Shown: positions 1 to 12,046 of the stretch, piece by piece
Numbering within the stretch: the first letter of the stretch is position 1
Layout: each line of letters begins with the position of its first letter
Assembly: GCA_025506515.1 (NCBI GenBank)
Contig: CM046442.1
Location: 60,559,376 to 60,623,375 of the forward strand
Length of the DNA stretch: 64,000 nucleotides
DNA from: Flaveria trinervia
Taxonomy: Eukaryota; Streptophyta; Magnoliopsida; Asterales; Asteraceae
Direction: 5' to 3'
The notes under the pieces: generated by a model
What the model saw: the letters and a program-made list of their open reading frames with translations, nothing else
What the model was told of the DNA's origin: nothing
The model's database searches: none
Program-made: the position numbers and the translations under genes

Positions 1-2712
1 GTTTCTGCTGTTATTCTTCTTCTATCTTTACTCTGACCATTTCCTTTGAGAGTCAGGTGTGATCATGGGTTGACTTGGGATTTTGGTAGTTTCAGAACAG
101 CAGAGAGTGGCAGACTATCATCTTCATCCTCTTCTTCTTCTTCTTCCATCCTCAGCCACCTTCTCCTCCTTCTGGGTACATCACTGGATGATGGGTGGGT
201 TGGTGAAGGAATTGGTTTTGAAGAGTGAGGATATTTGGATTTTGGCTTAGAGATTGGTTGGGAGATTTGAGGGATAAGATCTGTTTGAGTGGGTGGAAGG
301 GAAGGTTGATCTAGCATCCTTGTAGTTAGTTTCGCCTTTGTGAGTTTAGCCATCTCTAACCTTTTACCAGCCCCAGCCTCATCAAGGGCTTCCACAATAA
401 TCCCTTTGTTGAATTGCTCAGACAGGCAGATTCTGGTGGCTATAGCCAGAATGCTGTCCCTGGTCCATGCGCGGATCTCCATTAATGATCTTCCCAAGTA
501 TTTTGCAATAAAGCGGATCATTATTTCCAATCTCTCTTTCTCAAGAGCATCATACCTGCCCATCGGGTTTGTATCTCTTGTACTTCTAACCTTCTGATCT
601 CACTATCCAGTGTGGCTGTGTCAAACCCCTGCCTGAAGAGTTGTTCAATTATTTTATCCATGGATCGGCTGTGTGTGGTGTCAGCTTCTTTGACCAGCTC
701 CTCCAAGGATTTGTCTTCAGCAGTGTGAACATCAGCACTTCTCTTTCGCTTGTAAGTGAGCAGAGGTTGCTTTTCTTTTTCCTCCTCTTGGGCTTGCATC
801 ACTTCCTTTTCCTCGGATCTTTTCTCTTCCTTTCTTTCACTGCAGTACTCTCCCCCTTTTTGGTTGCATTGGGGAAGGGGTTTGTACCGCAGAAGAGTCT
901 TTTGGACAGCAGCATCAACCAAGGGCTGTAATGTTGAGGAAAGCCTCTCATCAATGGCTTTGATCACTATATCAGTGATTATGGGTGTGATGAGAGAGAG
1001 GGAATTTGGAGTACAGCACCTATTTGCTCAGGAGGGTTCTGTTCCTGAGAGTAGGGCCTGAAGCAGAGGCAGGTGGTTTGATTTTGGAGTGGCTCGTTGT
1101 TTGGGAACCTTAAGGAAGGTGCCATCTGTGGGTGGATAGAGGCAGATGGTCTTTCCTCCTTGTGAGAGTTGGTCAAGTAGTTTTGCACCTACTGACTTTC
1201 TCTTCAAGGATTGTGTCTGGGCAAGAACATCATAGAAGAATCCCAGGTCATCATCAGCCGAAGCTGAATCAGTTGACCTCCTGCTTAGAGCAGGATTACA
1301 TGCACTGGGTGTAGACCAGTGGTGCATGTGCCCCTTGTGCTTGGTACTGGGGACTTCCACCTCAGGCAATGTCCATCATCAGCTGTTGCCTCTAGTGAGG
1401 TCTTAGCAATGTTACCAGCCGCACTCTAGTCATGTGCTGAGTCAAGAGGTAGTGGCAGCCTCACTAGATATTCTAAGCTCCTTGTCTACACCAGGAGATA
1501 GAATTGGGAAACCCCTGTGCTGTGGTTCTCAGTGCATGTGTTCCTCCCCCTCATTTGTAGAGGTATTCCCAGTAGTAAGTGTTTCTGGGAGGGGTGTGAG
1601 TGTGCAATTGAGTCAGCACTTGTGCAACTATTAAAGTTGGGCTGTGAGGGGGTTGTTTGGGGTGAGGGGATAGAAGCAATGTGCACCTGGGGAGGTGGTG
1701 CTCTTCAATGGCAATCTCCTCAAGTGAGGAAGATCCCAGATAAGTAGGTACCCCTTGTTGGGTTGCTGCAGGGCTCCTGTTGAGAGGAAGCCTGAGCGGC
1801 TGTGGCTGGAGGAGTCATTGTATCCACTAGGGGGTTTGGACTAGTGGATATATCCTGCGTTGTGTTGCAGGGCATCCTCAGGGGACTCAATTCCCTGAGT
1901 ACCGTTTGGGTTTCTTTTTGGTGGTTTGGTGGGGACTTTGGATTTGGAGGTGGTGGCTGTGGGTTCCAGCTGCGTGGGTTTGCGCAGCTTGGCAGCCATT
2001 TTGAGTGTCCGGTCAGAGTTGTGCCGGGAGTATACTTCCGGCAGAACAACAGCCGTAGCAGGGACTCCCAAGCCAACAAGTCCCTCAGCATTAAGCTGGT
2101 CTGTAATAATGGCCATTATGAACCGTGGATATAGTATCCAACGGTTGGCATTTAGTTTTTGAGCCATATCCTTGAGCTCTAAAAATATTATTTCTGAAAA
2201 TTAAGTGGTTGTTGCTGCTCAAGAATAGAAAACATTACCTGCTGCCATTTGGTGGACATTTGATCCAAGACGACGTCTTAGGGGCCAACATACATTCACA
2301 TGTGAAAAATCAGGCGCTCAGCGTCATTAAAGTGTTTCTTCATGATTGGAGGCACTGAGATCGCCTTGATATCCATGTTGAGCAAAGGATAGATCTATGG
2401 TGCCCTTCGGATATCCAGCAGGAGAAGTAGCATCATTCATTTGAAGAATTTGGCGGATTATTTCAGGAGTATGACTACTTCTTTGTTTTGACGACTGACC
2501 GGAGGATGTGTGTTGTTCTCCCCAGTGGAACAGTAACGTTCATTGCCAAAATTGGTGCAAGGATTCGGCATGTAAATGGGATTCAGAAGAAATGCCGTGT
2601 TGTATTGGGACTGAACCATAAGATCGATAGCAGTATCGAACTTAGTCCAGATGGGCGATTTGAGTGAGGTAGGCAACACAGTTGTGTCGCGTTTAATTTG
2701 CATAGACGCCAT
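1..2712 (-). pseudogene. S1 additional ORF (aORF) downstream of pol, broken, C-terminal end outside window
   Basis: The frame opens at an ATG at 2712 with MASMQIKRDT, closely matching the S2 aORF start (MATMQIKPRH). Visible pieces in order are an N-terminal globular part ending NRWILYPRF near 2110-2140; a Pro/Ser/Thr-rich middle (about 1700-2090); a charged helical stretch with DSEIRRLE near 530-600; a conserved block around YLGRSLMEIRAW and DEAGAGKR (about 350-500); and an acidic Glu/Asp run at about 115-155. Several frameshifts break it. No signal peptide or membrane span is visible, so the env-like position is not matched by env-like features. Function unknown. The N-terminal domain is shared with the aORFs of S2, S5 and S6. 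Confidence 0.75.
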
Positions 2713-2782
2713 TGAGAAAGGGAAGTTTTGGAGAGGAACGTTAGTTTTGAAGAAGATGAAGCAATGAGAGCTAAGGTTAGGG

Positions 2783-2792
2783 ATATATATAG
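2783..2792 (-). promoter_or_regulatory. TATA-like box upstream of S1 aORF
   Basis: The minus strand reads CTATATATAT about 70-80 nt before the aORF ATG at 2712 and just downstream of the inverted-repeat array at 2825-3465. The same order of array, TATA-like box and aORF start occurs in S2, S5 and S6. Promoter function is inferred. Confidence 0.5.
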
Positions 2793-2824
2793 GGTACGGT
2801 AGGGAAACGACTGAAGATGTGTGT

Positions 2825-3465
2825 TAGTCATCATGTTTTAAACGACCGTTGACATGGTATTATCCTTTCAGACGTTGAAACAGCTGAAGTCGTGGTGTTA
2901 GCATCAGTAGTTTAGAAAACTACTGAAGACCGTGGTTTTGACTTCAGATGATTGAAACAACTGAGGACTTGGTGTTTGTCATCAGTAGTTATGAAACTAC
3001 TGAAGACAGTGGTTTTGTCATCAGCTGTTGTAAACAACTGAAGACTTGGTATTAGTCATCAGTAGTTATAAAACTACTGAAGACGTGGTTTTGCTTCAAT
3101 TGTTTAAAATGAAACAGCAGTTGTACAAACGACTGAAGAGAAAGTTCTCTTCAGCTGTTTTGTCAATTCTTAGCTTTTCAGCTGTTCAAACTGTCCTCAA
3201 CACATTCATCAGTCTTTTTGGCTGATTTCAGTTGTTTCATAGGACATCAGTACTTATCTGTTTTTACTATTGCAGTAGTTGTACTGCATCAGTAGTTGTA
3301 ACTACATCAGTAGTTTAGAACAGATGAAGTACTTCATTACTTGTGAGACATTTAGCCTTCAGTAGTTATAAAAACTACTGAGGTTAAAAGAGCTCACCAG
3401 TACTTATATGTGACATAGGTACTCATGATCATCAGTATGAATTACTAAGATCATCAGTAGTTGTC
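2825..3465 (-). repeat. CAGTAGTT/AACTACTG inverted-repeat array in S1 pol-aORF spacer
   Basis: The stretch is filled with variants of CTTCAGTAGTT followed within a few bases by AACTACTGAAG, for example around 2908-2930, 2980-3005 and 3058-3083, with CAGCTGTT/AACAACTG variants between them. It has no open frame. The same motif family fills the U3 part of the S1 LTR (about 10150-10640), so the array is duplicated between LTR and spacer. Confidence 0.85.
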
Positions 3466-3467
3466 AC

Positions 3468-6400
3468 TTATTCTAGCTGCAGCATACCAAGCCTTAACAC
3501 CAGGTTTTGGAAAGTTGAACTATCCAAAGGCTTAGTAAAAATGTCTGCAAGCTCATCAGCACTAGGCACAAAACTTAGGATCAATCAGACCTTTTTCAAA
3601 ACAATCCCTTATAAATGATGTCTGATCTCTATATGTTTGGTCCTAGAGTGCTGGACTGGATTTTTGACAATGCAAAGAGCTGAAGCACTATCCATTAACA
3701 ATGGAGTCTTAGTCTCTGTAATGCCATAATCCAAAAGTTGGTTTTGAAGCCAAGTACCTGAGATGTACACTTGCAGCAGCAATGTACTCTGCTTCAGCTG
3801 GATGTAGCAACTGAGGTCTGTTTCTTGCTCTGCCAAGAAATCAAGCAGTTGCCTAGGAATTGACATCCACCAGAAGTTGATTTCCTGGTCAACTTACACC
3901 CTGCATAGTCACTGTCAGAAAAAGCAACTAATTTACCAGATGTCCGGTAGAATACCATAAACCAGAGATGGAGTGCCTTGCAGATATCTAAAGATCCTCT
4001 TGACTGCAATCAGATGACCTCTTTAGGTGCAGCCTGAAATCTAGCACAAACACATGTAGCAAACATAATATCGTTCTAGAAGCTGTTAAATACATCAAGG
4101 ACCCAATCATACATCTGTAAGTGTTTCATCAACCACTTTACCTTTCTGATCTGTGTCCAGTTTGTGGGTGCTGCTCATGGGAGTAGACAAGACTTACAGT
4201 TTTGTAAATCAAACTTTTGCAAAAGATCTTTTGTATATTTGGACTGATGAATAAAAATTCCATCAGCCTTTTGTTTGATTTGCAACCCCAGAAAAAACTG
4301 TAATTCTCCCATGGCACTCATTTCAAACTTCTGTTGCATCAACTTTGTAAAGGCATCACACAACTTTGGATCAGAGGATGCAAAAATGATATCATCTACA
4401 TAAATTTGAACAAGTAGATTATGCTGCCCAGCTTTCTTAATGATAAAGTCTTATCTATGGAGCCTCTAGTGAAATTGTTTTCCAGAAGAAAGTTTGATAA
4501 TGTCTCATACCAGGCTGGGAGCTTGTTTTAACCCATAAAGAGCTTTATCAAGCTTATACACCCATTAGGATGTTTATTGTCCTCAAAGCCTGGAGGTTGA
4601 CATACATAAACCTCTTCTTTAATTTTTCCATACAAAAATGCACTTTTGACATCCATTTGAAAAACTTTAAGGTTTTGATAAGCAGCATAAGCTAAAAACA
4701 ATCGAATTGCTTCCAGTCTGGCTACAGGGGCAAAGGTTTCATCATAATCAATACCTTCTTCTTGTGCAAACCCCTGAACAACCAGTCTGGCCTTGTTCTT
4801 AACAATAAGCCCATTTTCATCAGTTTTGTTCCTACACCCATTTAGTGCCTATTGCACACTTACCTGGAGGTAGAGGAACCAGTTCCCACACTTGCTGTTT
4901 CTTGAACTGAAGAAGCTCAAGCTGCATGGCATCAACCCATCCATTGTCCTTTAAAGCAATGTGATAATTCTTTGGCTCTTGCTGACTGATGAAGAGAGCA
5001 TAGAAGCAGAAATTTGACAATTGACTTCTTGTTGATACTCCAGCAGTGATATCACCAATGATTTGAGACATAGGGTGATTCTTCAGATCTTGATACACAA
5101 TGAGATCTGTGCAAGTGTTTGTAGCGGTTCAGCAGCAACAGATGGTGATGGTGAATCATTTCCTTGAAACCAATCAGTGGATGGTAATTCAAAGGAAGTT
5201 GAATTCGAAGAAATCTCATCAGCATTTGTTGTGGGGTGCTACTGGAGCTACAGGAACATCAGGTCTAGCTGAGTCAGGCAGCTGATCACTAAACCTGAAG
5301 AGGTGAGTACTGCAATCATCATCATCATCAGCAGTACCACCAGGTGGTGAACTGTTGACAGGAGCAACAGCAGGAGTTTGATAAGGAACATATTGCAGTA
5401 TGTCCAAATCAAATAACTCCACAGGACTTTGTGGAATCTTGTCCTTTGGAGATTCATTAAACTTAACATGTAGAGTTTCTTCAACCATCTTTGTTCTGCA
5501 GTTGAAGACTCTGTATGCCTTGCAAGTAGATGAATAACCAACAAAGTACCCTGCATCCACCTTAGGATCAAATTTATGGAGTTGATCCTTGTGTTGAGAA
5601 TGAAACAGGGACACCCAAATGCTTTGAAAAATGAAATCAGAGGAGCCAAATGATGGAGAACTTCATATGGAGTCTTCATCAACCTCTGATTTACTAAACT
5701 CTATTTTTGCACATAACAAGCTGTGTTGACAGCTTCAGCCCAAAGGTCAGTGGCAAACCTGAGTCACCAGCATGGACCTTGCAGCTTCAATGAGGGTCCT
5801 GTTCTTTCTCTCCACTACTCCCATTTTGTTCTGGAGTCCCTTGGAATGCTGAACTGCCTTTTGATTCCCTTTGAAAGATAGAAGTCATCAAGTGTATGAT
5901 TTCTGAACTCAGTTCCATTATCACTCCTAATACACTTGACTGAAGGGAATACTGCTTCTCAATGTACAGCACAAAGTGAATAATCTTCTGAGCAGCCTCA
6001 TCCTTTGAATGTAGAGAAGTCCATACAAATCTGGAGTAATCATCCACAATTACCAGACAGTATTTCTTCTTTGCCATGCTCATTACTCTCACAGGACCAA
6101 ATAGATCCATATGCAGTAATTGCAAGCAGGCAGTGGACTTGGACACTTCAATAGGAGGAATGAGACTTTGTGCTGTTTTCCTTTTAAACAAGCAGTGCAG
6201 GTTTCATCACAGTGGAACTCCTTTATTGGTAAGCCTCTGACTAAACTATTGTGGCTAAGCTGATTCATGTTTTTGAGATTAACATGACCAAGCCTCCTGT
6301 GCCAGTTTAGATTCTTGAGAAGAGGCTTTGGAAAATAGGCAAGGATTGTCTTTGAGATCTATCTTCTTAGAGAGATCTAAGGCATACACTCTTCCTGTCC

Positions 6401-6750
6401 TGTTGGCTTTCAGGAGAGTGTGATCATCCAACACCTTGTCAATCAAGTGCAAAACTTTGGATGACAGAATCCTACAGTTTTGACTGGTGAAAAGGGCAAC
6501 ATGGCCTTTATCACACATTGACTGACACTCAGGAGATTGTACTTGAGATTTTCCACATGATAACATCATCAAATTTGATTTCTCCATTGGAGACAAAGCC
6601 CTTACCGATGATGTACCCCTAGCATCATTGCCAAAGAGACAAATCCCTTCTTTCCTTGAGAGTAGTCATGAAGAAGAGAGCTGTTCCCAGTCATGTGCAT
6701 AGATCCCCCACTGTCTACATACCAGAGCTACTTTGGCATGTTGAAGAACC
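3468..6750 (-). pseudogene. pol: S1 pol (protease, integrase, RT, RNase H), frameshifted
   Basis: The protease site WYVDSGGSMHMTG has Asp-Ser-Gly at 6707-6715. It is followed by the pre-integrase region with CTACLKGKQHK (about 6190-6230), the integrase start HMDLFGP and VDDYSRF (about 6025-6110), and TPEQNG near 5825. The linker and RT block SQIIGDITAGVSTRSQLSNF lies near 5020-5070, the RT YVDD at 4391-4402 and the RNase H motif SDSDYAGCKLTRKSTSGGCQF near 3860-3930. The frame ends at a TAA at 3468-3470. Many single-base shifts and stops limit open pieces to under 145 codons. The TRSQ block, the SDSDYAGCK motif and the following aORF place it with the Sirevirus (SIRE/Maximus) lineage. Confidence 0.9.
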
Positions 6751-6769
6751 CTGCAATAATAAACAATCA
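6751..6769 (-). promoter_or_regulatory. Gag stop followed by 3' splice-site-like tract (S1)
   Basis: The gag frame ends KTN then TGA (6767-6769). The next bases on the minus strand are TTGTTTATTATTGCAG followed by GG, a T-rich tract ending in AG at 6751-6752, 16 nt past the stop and about 36 nt before the protease Asp codon. S4 and S6 show the same arrangement. Use as a splice acceptor is inferred. Confidence 0.4.
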
Positions 6770-9583
6770 GTTAGTTTTTTAGAGACCCAACCTTTTTGGT
6801 TTTGGGCCTGGTCTCATCAATAGATGGTAAACTAACAGGTTTATTTGAAACAACAGCCTGAGAGAAGAAGATGGTGTAGAAGAGGAGTCCTTTGGCTTGG
6901 ACCTCCTTTTCTGTGGTTTCAACATAGGAGAATCTAGTTGGTTAACTCTACCCACAGATGTTGTACCATCATCACCAGCTGTGTCTGATTTTGTGATAAA
7001 GCTTTCAGCTCATCAGACCCTTGCTAGTGGAGTTTGATAAGTTCCTATGTTGCACCTTCTTCTTCTGAGCACCCTCAGCTGTCACCTGTTTAACCCCCTC
7101 CTTTTTGGATTTCTTTAAGGACTTAAGGTTACAGGATTTGATGTTGCTGATACAAATGTGGTCTCAAACTCAGTTTCATTTTTACCATTTTCTCATTAAT
7201 TTCTTCTTTTTGTTTGAGTTTGGAACCTCTTTTGTACCAACAATCATCTGTAAGATGATTGAACAAACCACATACTTCACATGGTTTCTTCTTGTCATCT
7301 TAGGTTGATCATCAACTAAGAGGGTGAAGCAACAGAAGACTTGTTCTTCAATGCTTTGGAAGCATTGGTTGCTTTCTTGACTACCTCTTTAGTAGTCTTC
7401 AAACTCTTTCTACTGCCAGTTTTCTCTCTTCAGTACTGACAGCAGTTGAGTTTGAACTTCAGGTTTAAATCCTGCTCTCTAGTCCTTTCAGGACCTTCAG
7501 GATTAACTCCTGAGTTGATCAACTCATAATCATGTGAATGTCAGCATTTGAACCATCAACATCAGCTGATAGGTTCAAAGAGGGCTTGATGCTGACTGCT
7601 ACTTCTGATTGTGCTGTATCAGAAGTAGATCACATGATGTGATGGATTGGTTATCACTCTCACCATCAGATTCTACCTCTGCTCTTGGGTAAAATCTGTA
7701 GGTGGAGCAGTGTGATTGTAACCAATTCCAAACTTCACATTTGAAGCAGATTGCTTACTAAGAAGCATTTCAAAACCTTTGCATGATTGTACCCATCTAT
7801 CACACTCGACCTGGGTAACTGCAAGGGTTTCTTTGATCTTTGTACTTCTCTAGAAGTACTTCTTCTCTAGCCTTATCATCAATTATTTGGCAATTCATTT
7901 ATAAATCTTATCATTTTTATCTTTGAGCACAAACTCAAACTCAGCTTTGTTTTTGGAATTATTTGTTCTAGCTCAATGTTCTTATTATTAGAGCTACATT
8001 TGCTTCTCTAATGGAAGCAAATGCTGCTATGCATGGTTCAGAACATAATTTGGCTTTTGCCTCAGAGGATACCTGTGATACCTGAGGTGTAGAGGCATTG
8101 GAAATGAAGTATCAGCAACTCCAAAGCCATAAGAGCTAGATTCCCAAAGGGACTGTCACCACCATGTTGACCACACCTGAGAACAGTTGATCATGACCAG
8201 ACAAGTCATCTGGTAAACTGCTCCAGTCAACAACTCCTGGGGTGAAGAAGCTGTGTTGTTGAGATTGAGGTTGTTGATGAGATGGGAAGGCTGAGGTTCT
8301 GGTAGTGCATGAGGTTGTGGTGTCATAGGAACTTGAACTTGATTTGACTGTGGCATGTAATAACAAGGTACGGATATGGCATTTGACCCTGAGGAACAAA
8401 TATGCCGGAGATTGTTGTTGGATGATGACTAGAGGTGACAGGATGTTGCCCTCTGTGTTGTTGACTATTGCCAGGAAAAGTCACAAAGGGTGCAGTGGAG
8501 TTAGATCCAGTTGATCTACACTCTCTTGCAAAGTGTCCAAGCCTTTGGCATTTGTGACACCTCAACTTGCTCTTGTCAAAACCAACTTTGGTTTTGCCAG
8601 AGAGTCCTGGAATTTTCTTCCAGTCTTTTCTTTGTAGAACTTCTGAGATCTGATATTTATCAGGCCATTTGGCTCAAAATATCATCTCTTCTAAGTCATC
8701 ATCAGCAATCCCCTTGAGATCATCCATAATGAAACATAGATTGTCATTATTACACCCAGTAAACTGACCATCAACACTCACAAATGCAGAATCAAAAGTG
8801 CTTGAAGAGAATTAATATGCTCATCATACTGGCATTCAGATGAACATATTCTGACTCATGACCCACCAAGGCAGTGTTGCCTTGTACAAAGTCTTCAGTG
8901 AGCTTTCCAGATGAAGACAGCTTTCTCTTCTGTTCTATCTCTCTCTCAAAGTGAGCAGTTTCCCATGGAGTTGGGAGAGATAGTTTGTCCAAACTTGCAC
9001 TGGAGCGTAGGACAATAGTATATGTGTCCCATCTCTCAGGCAGTGATCTGAGAAATCTGTTATTCATCTGAATATTGGTGTATTCAAGTTTGACCATTTT
9101 TAGTTCAGAGATCAAACAAGAGAACCGCTCATATTGTTGAGTCAGTGTCTCACCCTTTCTATGAGAGAATGTCTCATATTGTTGGGCAAGAATTTCTCTA
9201 TTATTTGCCAAGACCTCATCTGTTCCTCCAAATTGTTCTTTCAAGGCATTCCAGAGGTCATGGGCAGTTTCATGATGCATTAGCCCAGAATAGATTTCAT
9301 TAGGCAGTGCCATGGCCAGAATTCCATGGGCTTTTGCATCAATTTCAAGCAACTTCTTATCCTCATCTGAGTATTGCTCCCTCCTCTTCGGAACCATTTG
9401 ATTGTTTCCGGTTATTCACCATAGGCTTGTGTGGACCATGTACCACTGATGTCCAACACCCTGCGCTGTTAACAGACAGTGATGGAGCATACGTCTTTGC
9501 CATATGTTATACTCATTCCTAACCAGCATAGGTGGCTTGGTTGAGGAACCAGTATTGTGAGGATCATTGGAAGGAGTAGTCAT
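6767..9583 (-). pseudogene. gag: S1 gag with two zinc knuckles, frameshifted
   Basis: The start is taken at the ATG at 9583 (MTTPSNDPHNTGSS), which aligns with the S2 start. The N-terminal part is a UBN2-type copia gag: LKEQFGGTDEVLAN (about 9195-9240), LTQQYERFSCLISELK and NRFLRSLPERWDTYT (about 9025-9140). The first zinc knuckle CHKCQRLGHFAREC is at 8518-8559. A helical region with CSEPCIAAFASIREAN follows near 8000-8050. The second knuckle CEVCGLFNHLTDDC is at 7240-7281. Gag stops at 6767. The first frameshift is already visible near 9460, where the frame leaves the one used in S2. Two-knuckle gags also occur in S4, and S6 has a tripled second knuckle. Confidence 0.85.
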
Positions 9584-9801
9584 TTTCAGTTCAAAAACAA
9601 TTTAGTTCAAGCTTTTAAAAGTTTTAGACAGACCACAACAAACTCAATGAGAACCAAGAAAAGATCTCAGGATGAATGAGCAGAAATACAGAAAATCAAT
9701 CTCTATAACCGTTTCTTGCAAAAACAAAAGCTAATTCAATCAAACTTAGATCTTGAATAGCAGTTTCAATGATCAATTATTAGATCGATCAATGATTAAC
9801 C

Positions 9802-9813
9802 GCTCTGATACCA
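9802..9813 (-). promoter_or_regulatory. S1 primer-binding site
   Basis: The minus strand reads TGGTATCAGAGC two bases after the LTR end. This is the classic plant copia primer site matching the 3' end of initiator methionine tRNA. Confidence 0.9.
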
Positions 9814-9815
9814 TT

Positions 9816-10704
9816 TGACAGGATCAGCGATCACAAGTTTGATGTATTAGGATACAAAGCAGCGGAATACACAAGAATTAGACAATTGTAGCAAGCAATT
9901 GATATTTGTAAGCATTAAAGCGCATACGGTTATAGGGAGAGAATATATATTTCTGATTTCAAAGAATGTTTATGATGAAGAATATTTCTAATCAAATTAT
10001 TCGTTTATTGATTCATTCATCTCATTCCTCTCATTTTTCATCGCTACAATGTTTGTCACTCCTTATATAGAGTGCAACAATCACTGCTGTTATCACGGAA
10101 AGTGACAACTGGCAGATCTAATACAAAATAACTAATTCTTAACAAACTACTGAAATGTTCACAACTACTGAGAACATATCAGCATGTTAAGTACAAAATA
10201 TAAAACTACTGAAACTACAACGACTGAAACAGCTCTTCAGTCGTTTTACAAAACTACTGAAACATAAAATATAAAACTACTGATATCACAACTACTGAAG
10301 AGTACTCTCACAGTTGTGACAAACTACTGAGGCTTCAGTACTTGATCTTCAGACTTTGACCTTCAGGTGTTTCATCATCTGATGACTTCAGTGGATATCA
10401 TCAGCTGATGTCTTCAGTCTTTGTCTTCAGACCTTGTACATCAGTTGTTGATCTTCAGCACTTGTAAACTCTTCAGCTGTTGTACTTCAGTACTTTGGTC
10501 TTTCAGCTTCAGCACTTGTGTTCTTCAGCTGTTGTACTTCAGCACTTTGGTTCTTCAGCTGTTGAGGTCTTCAGCACTTGATCTTCAGCTGTTGAAGTCT
10601 TCAGCACTTGTCAAACTACTGATGAGGCTTTCAGCAGTTGTTGTGATACCATGTGGGACTTAGAGGTTTTCTGATCTTGGCTCATTGGTTCTTTTGGTCC
10701 AACA
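9816..10704 (-). repeat. S1 5' LTR (889 bp)
   Basis: On the minus strand it begins TGTTGGACCAAAAGAACC at 10704 and ends in CA at 9816, directly before the primer site. U3 (about 10150-10640) is an array of CTTCAG(C/T)(A/T)GTTGT and AACTACTGAA motifs. A TATA box CTATATAAG lies at 10062-10070. The U5 motif TTCCGCTGC lies at 9859-9867. The antisense Leu/Cys-rich ORF near 10421-10663 is an artefact of the array. Confidence 0.92.
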
Positions 10705-10739
10705 ACGATCGGGGTGGTAGCGTAATAGTTAGCGGTCAT
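10705..10739 (-). pseudogene. gag: T1 gag, first 12 codons, cut by S1
   Basis: The ATG is at 10739 on the minus strand (MTANYYATTPIV), matching the gag start of T3 (MANNNNAIPTV) after an almost identical leader. S1 begins right after codon 12. The rest of T1 gag-pol must lie left of the window beyond the missing S1 3' LTR. Confidence 0.8.
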
Positions 10740-11334
10740 CACTACAATAATTGACAAAGTTCATTTTAGTATTTCTGATAAATTTATTTTAATCGTTAAT
10801 ACCCTTAAATGTCTCATAGACAATTAACAATTAAAAATCTAGAATCCAACGTTACATTTAAATGATGGTTAGGTGACCTTTATCCCATATTACATTAACA
10901 AGGTAGTCAACAGTTGACAATTACAACCTATTGCAACTTCTAGTCTTATGGGATCGGTTAAACATCATATGTTTAGTCGGCATGTTTAATCCCATCAACA
11001 CCATTGTACGCCATGCTTTGGTGACCCTAATCACATGGTTTCCAATTCAAGTCGTCCTACTTACACACACGTGTGAGTTTTCACATACAAGCGGTTAGGT
11101 GACCTTTATCCCACAAGTACGTTAGACTCACCTCAAAGATACAAGTTCCCTACAAGGGGTTAGGTGACCTTTATCCCACAAATAGTTCTCAAGTGATTCG
11201 AGTGTCATGTAAAAGGATGGTGATAGACTTGTTACCAAGGGATTTAAATTTCCATTAATTCTAGACTTTGAAAACTCTATGTACCTTGTAATTGCATGCT
11301 TACAAATACTTGGTATCCTATGGTTCTTTTAATA
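10740..11334 (-). other. T1 5' leader, gag-proximal part, with three GGGATAAAGGTCACCTAACC copies
   Basis: This is the reverse complement of the T3 leader (about 25990-26589). It holds three copies of the conserved 20-mer at 10867-10887, 11093-11113 and 11158-11178, with an ACACACGTGTG palindrome near 11066-11076. There is no ORF. It continues at 20382 once S2 and its AAACC duplication are removed. Confidence 0.8.
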
Positions 11335-11339
11335 AAACC

Positions 11340-12011
11340 TGAAGGGATCGAGATCTAGTTTGATCAATTAGATTACGATTTGCAGCGGAATAGCACACGA
11401 ATTAGACGAAATTCTTGCAAGAATAATATGAGTATTCAATCAAACAGTAACGGTTATAGAGAGAGAGTTTTCTGCAAAAGGAATGTTTTCATTCATGCAC
11501 AAACTTCCCGTGAGGTGAAACTAGGTCAACATTCCTTTTATAAGGAATGTGACATCAGCTGACGTCATATGATAGTGACATCTAACTGATTTATACAAAC
11601 AACTGAAATTAATCAAACTACTGAAGATGTCCACAACAACTGAGGACATCTTCATTAAAAGCTAAGTATAAACAACATTACAACTACTGAAGTTATAACA
11701 TCTGAAGTAAAAGAACTTCAGATGTTTTATATAATATTAAACTACTGATTACAATCTACTGAAATGTAAACCATCACAACTACTAAAGAGAACTATTTCA
11801 GCTGTTGTGACAACTACGGAGAACTTGATCTTCAGACTTTGTCTTCAGCAGTTGTCTTCAGACATTCTCTTCAGACGTTGTCTTTAGACTTTGTCTTCAG
11901 ACTTTGTTCTTCAGACTTTGTCTTCAGCAGTTGTAGATCACTTCAGTTGTTTTGATGTCTGTGGGACTTAAAGGTTTTTTGATCTAGCTCATTGGTTCTT
12001 TTGGTCCAACA
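11340..12011 (-). repeat. S2 3' LTR (672 bp)
   Basis: The minus strand starts TGTTGGACCAAAAGAACC at 12011 and ends CCCTTCA at 11340. The TATA box TATAAAAG (11535-11542) sits inside a perfect 9-bp inverted repeat ACATTCCTT/AAGGAATGT at 11530-11551. U3 carries CTTCAGACTTTGT and AACTACTGAA repeats (about 11585-11950). The U5 motif TTCCGCTGC is at 11382-11390. It differs from the 5' LTR in repeat copy number and a short indel near 11555-11580. Confidence 0.93.
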
Positions 12012-12021
12012 AACCCCCCTG
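12012..12021 (-). promoter_or_regulatory. S2 polypurine tract
   Basis: The minus strand reads CAGGGGGGTT immediately before the 3' LTR, where the plus-strand primer of copia replication is expected. Confidence 0.85.
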
Positions 12022-12046
12022 AACCAATGCAGCCAAAACCTTAAAA

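Larger units (their letters stand above)
1..10704 (-). mobile_element. S1: Sirevirus-like Ty1/copia element, left part outside window
   Basis: Reading leftwards on the minus strand, the order is 5' LTR, primer-binding site, gag with two zinc knuckles, protease, integrase, RT, RNase H, a repeat-rich spacer and a long additional ORF that runs off the window edge. The 3' LTR is not in view. The element interrupts the first codons of the gag of T1. The flank at 10705-10709 (ACGAT) is the one visible copy of the expected 5-bp target duplication. S1 is more complete than S2 because it keeps protease and the integrase core, but no reading frame is open over a full domain set. Confidence 0.9.

Noticed and set aside
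641..931. Plus-strand Phe/Leu-rich ORF that looks like a membrane protein
   Set aside because: It is the antisense of the Glu/Lys-rich helical part of the S1 aORF; antisense of such codons gives Phe/Leu runs.
2825..3465. CRISPR-like array because of short spaced repeats
   Set aside because: Repeat spacing and sequence vary, there are no cas genes, and the context is a plant retrotransposon spacer.
9802..9813. tRNA gene fragment at primer sites
   Set aside because: Only the 12-16 nt primer complement is present next to each LTR; no cloverleaf or internal promoter boxes.
10421..10663. Repetitive Leu/Ser/Cys-rich plus-strand ORFs here and at 20135-20335 and 22674-22940
   Set aside because: They are translations of the CTTCAG repeat arrays in S1, S2 and S3 U3, antisense to the elements, with no conservation as protein.
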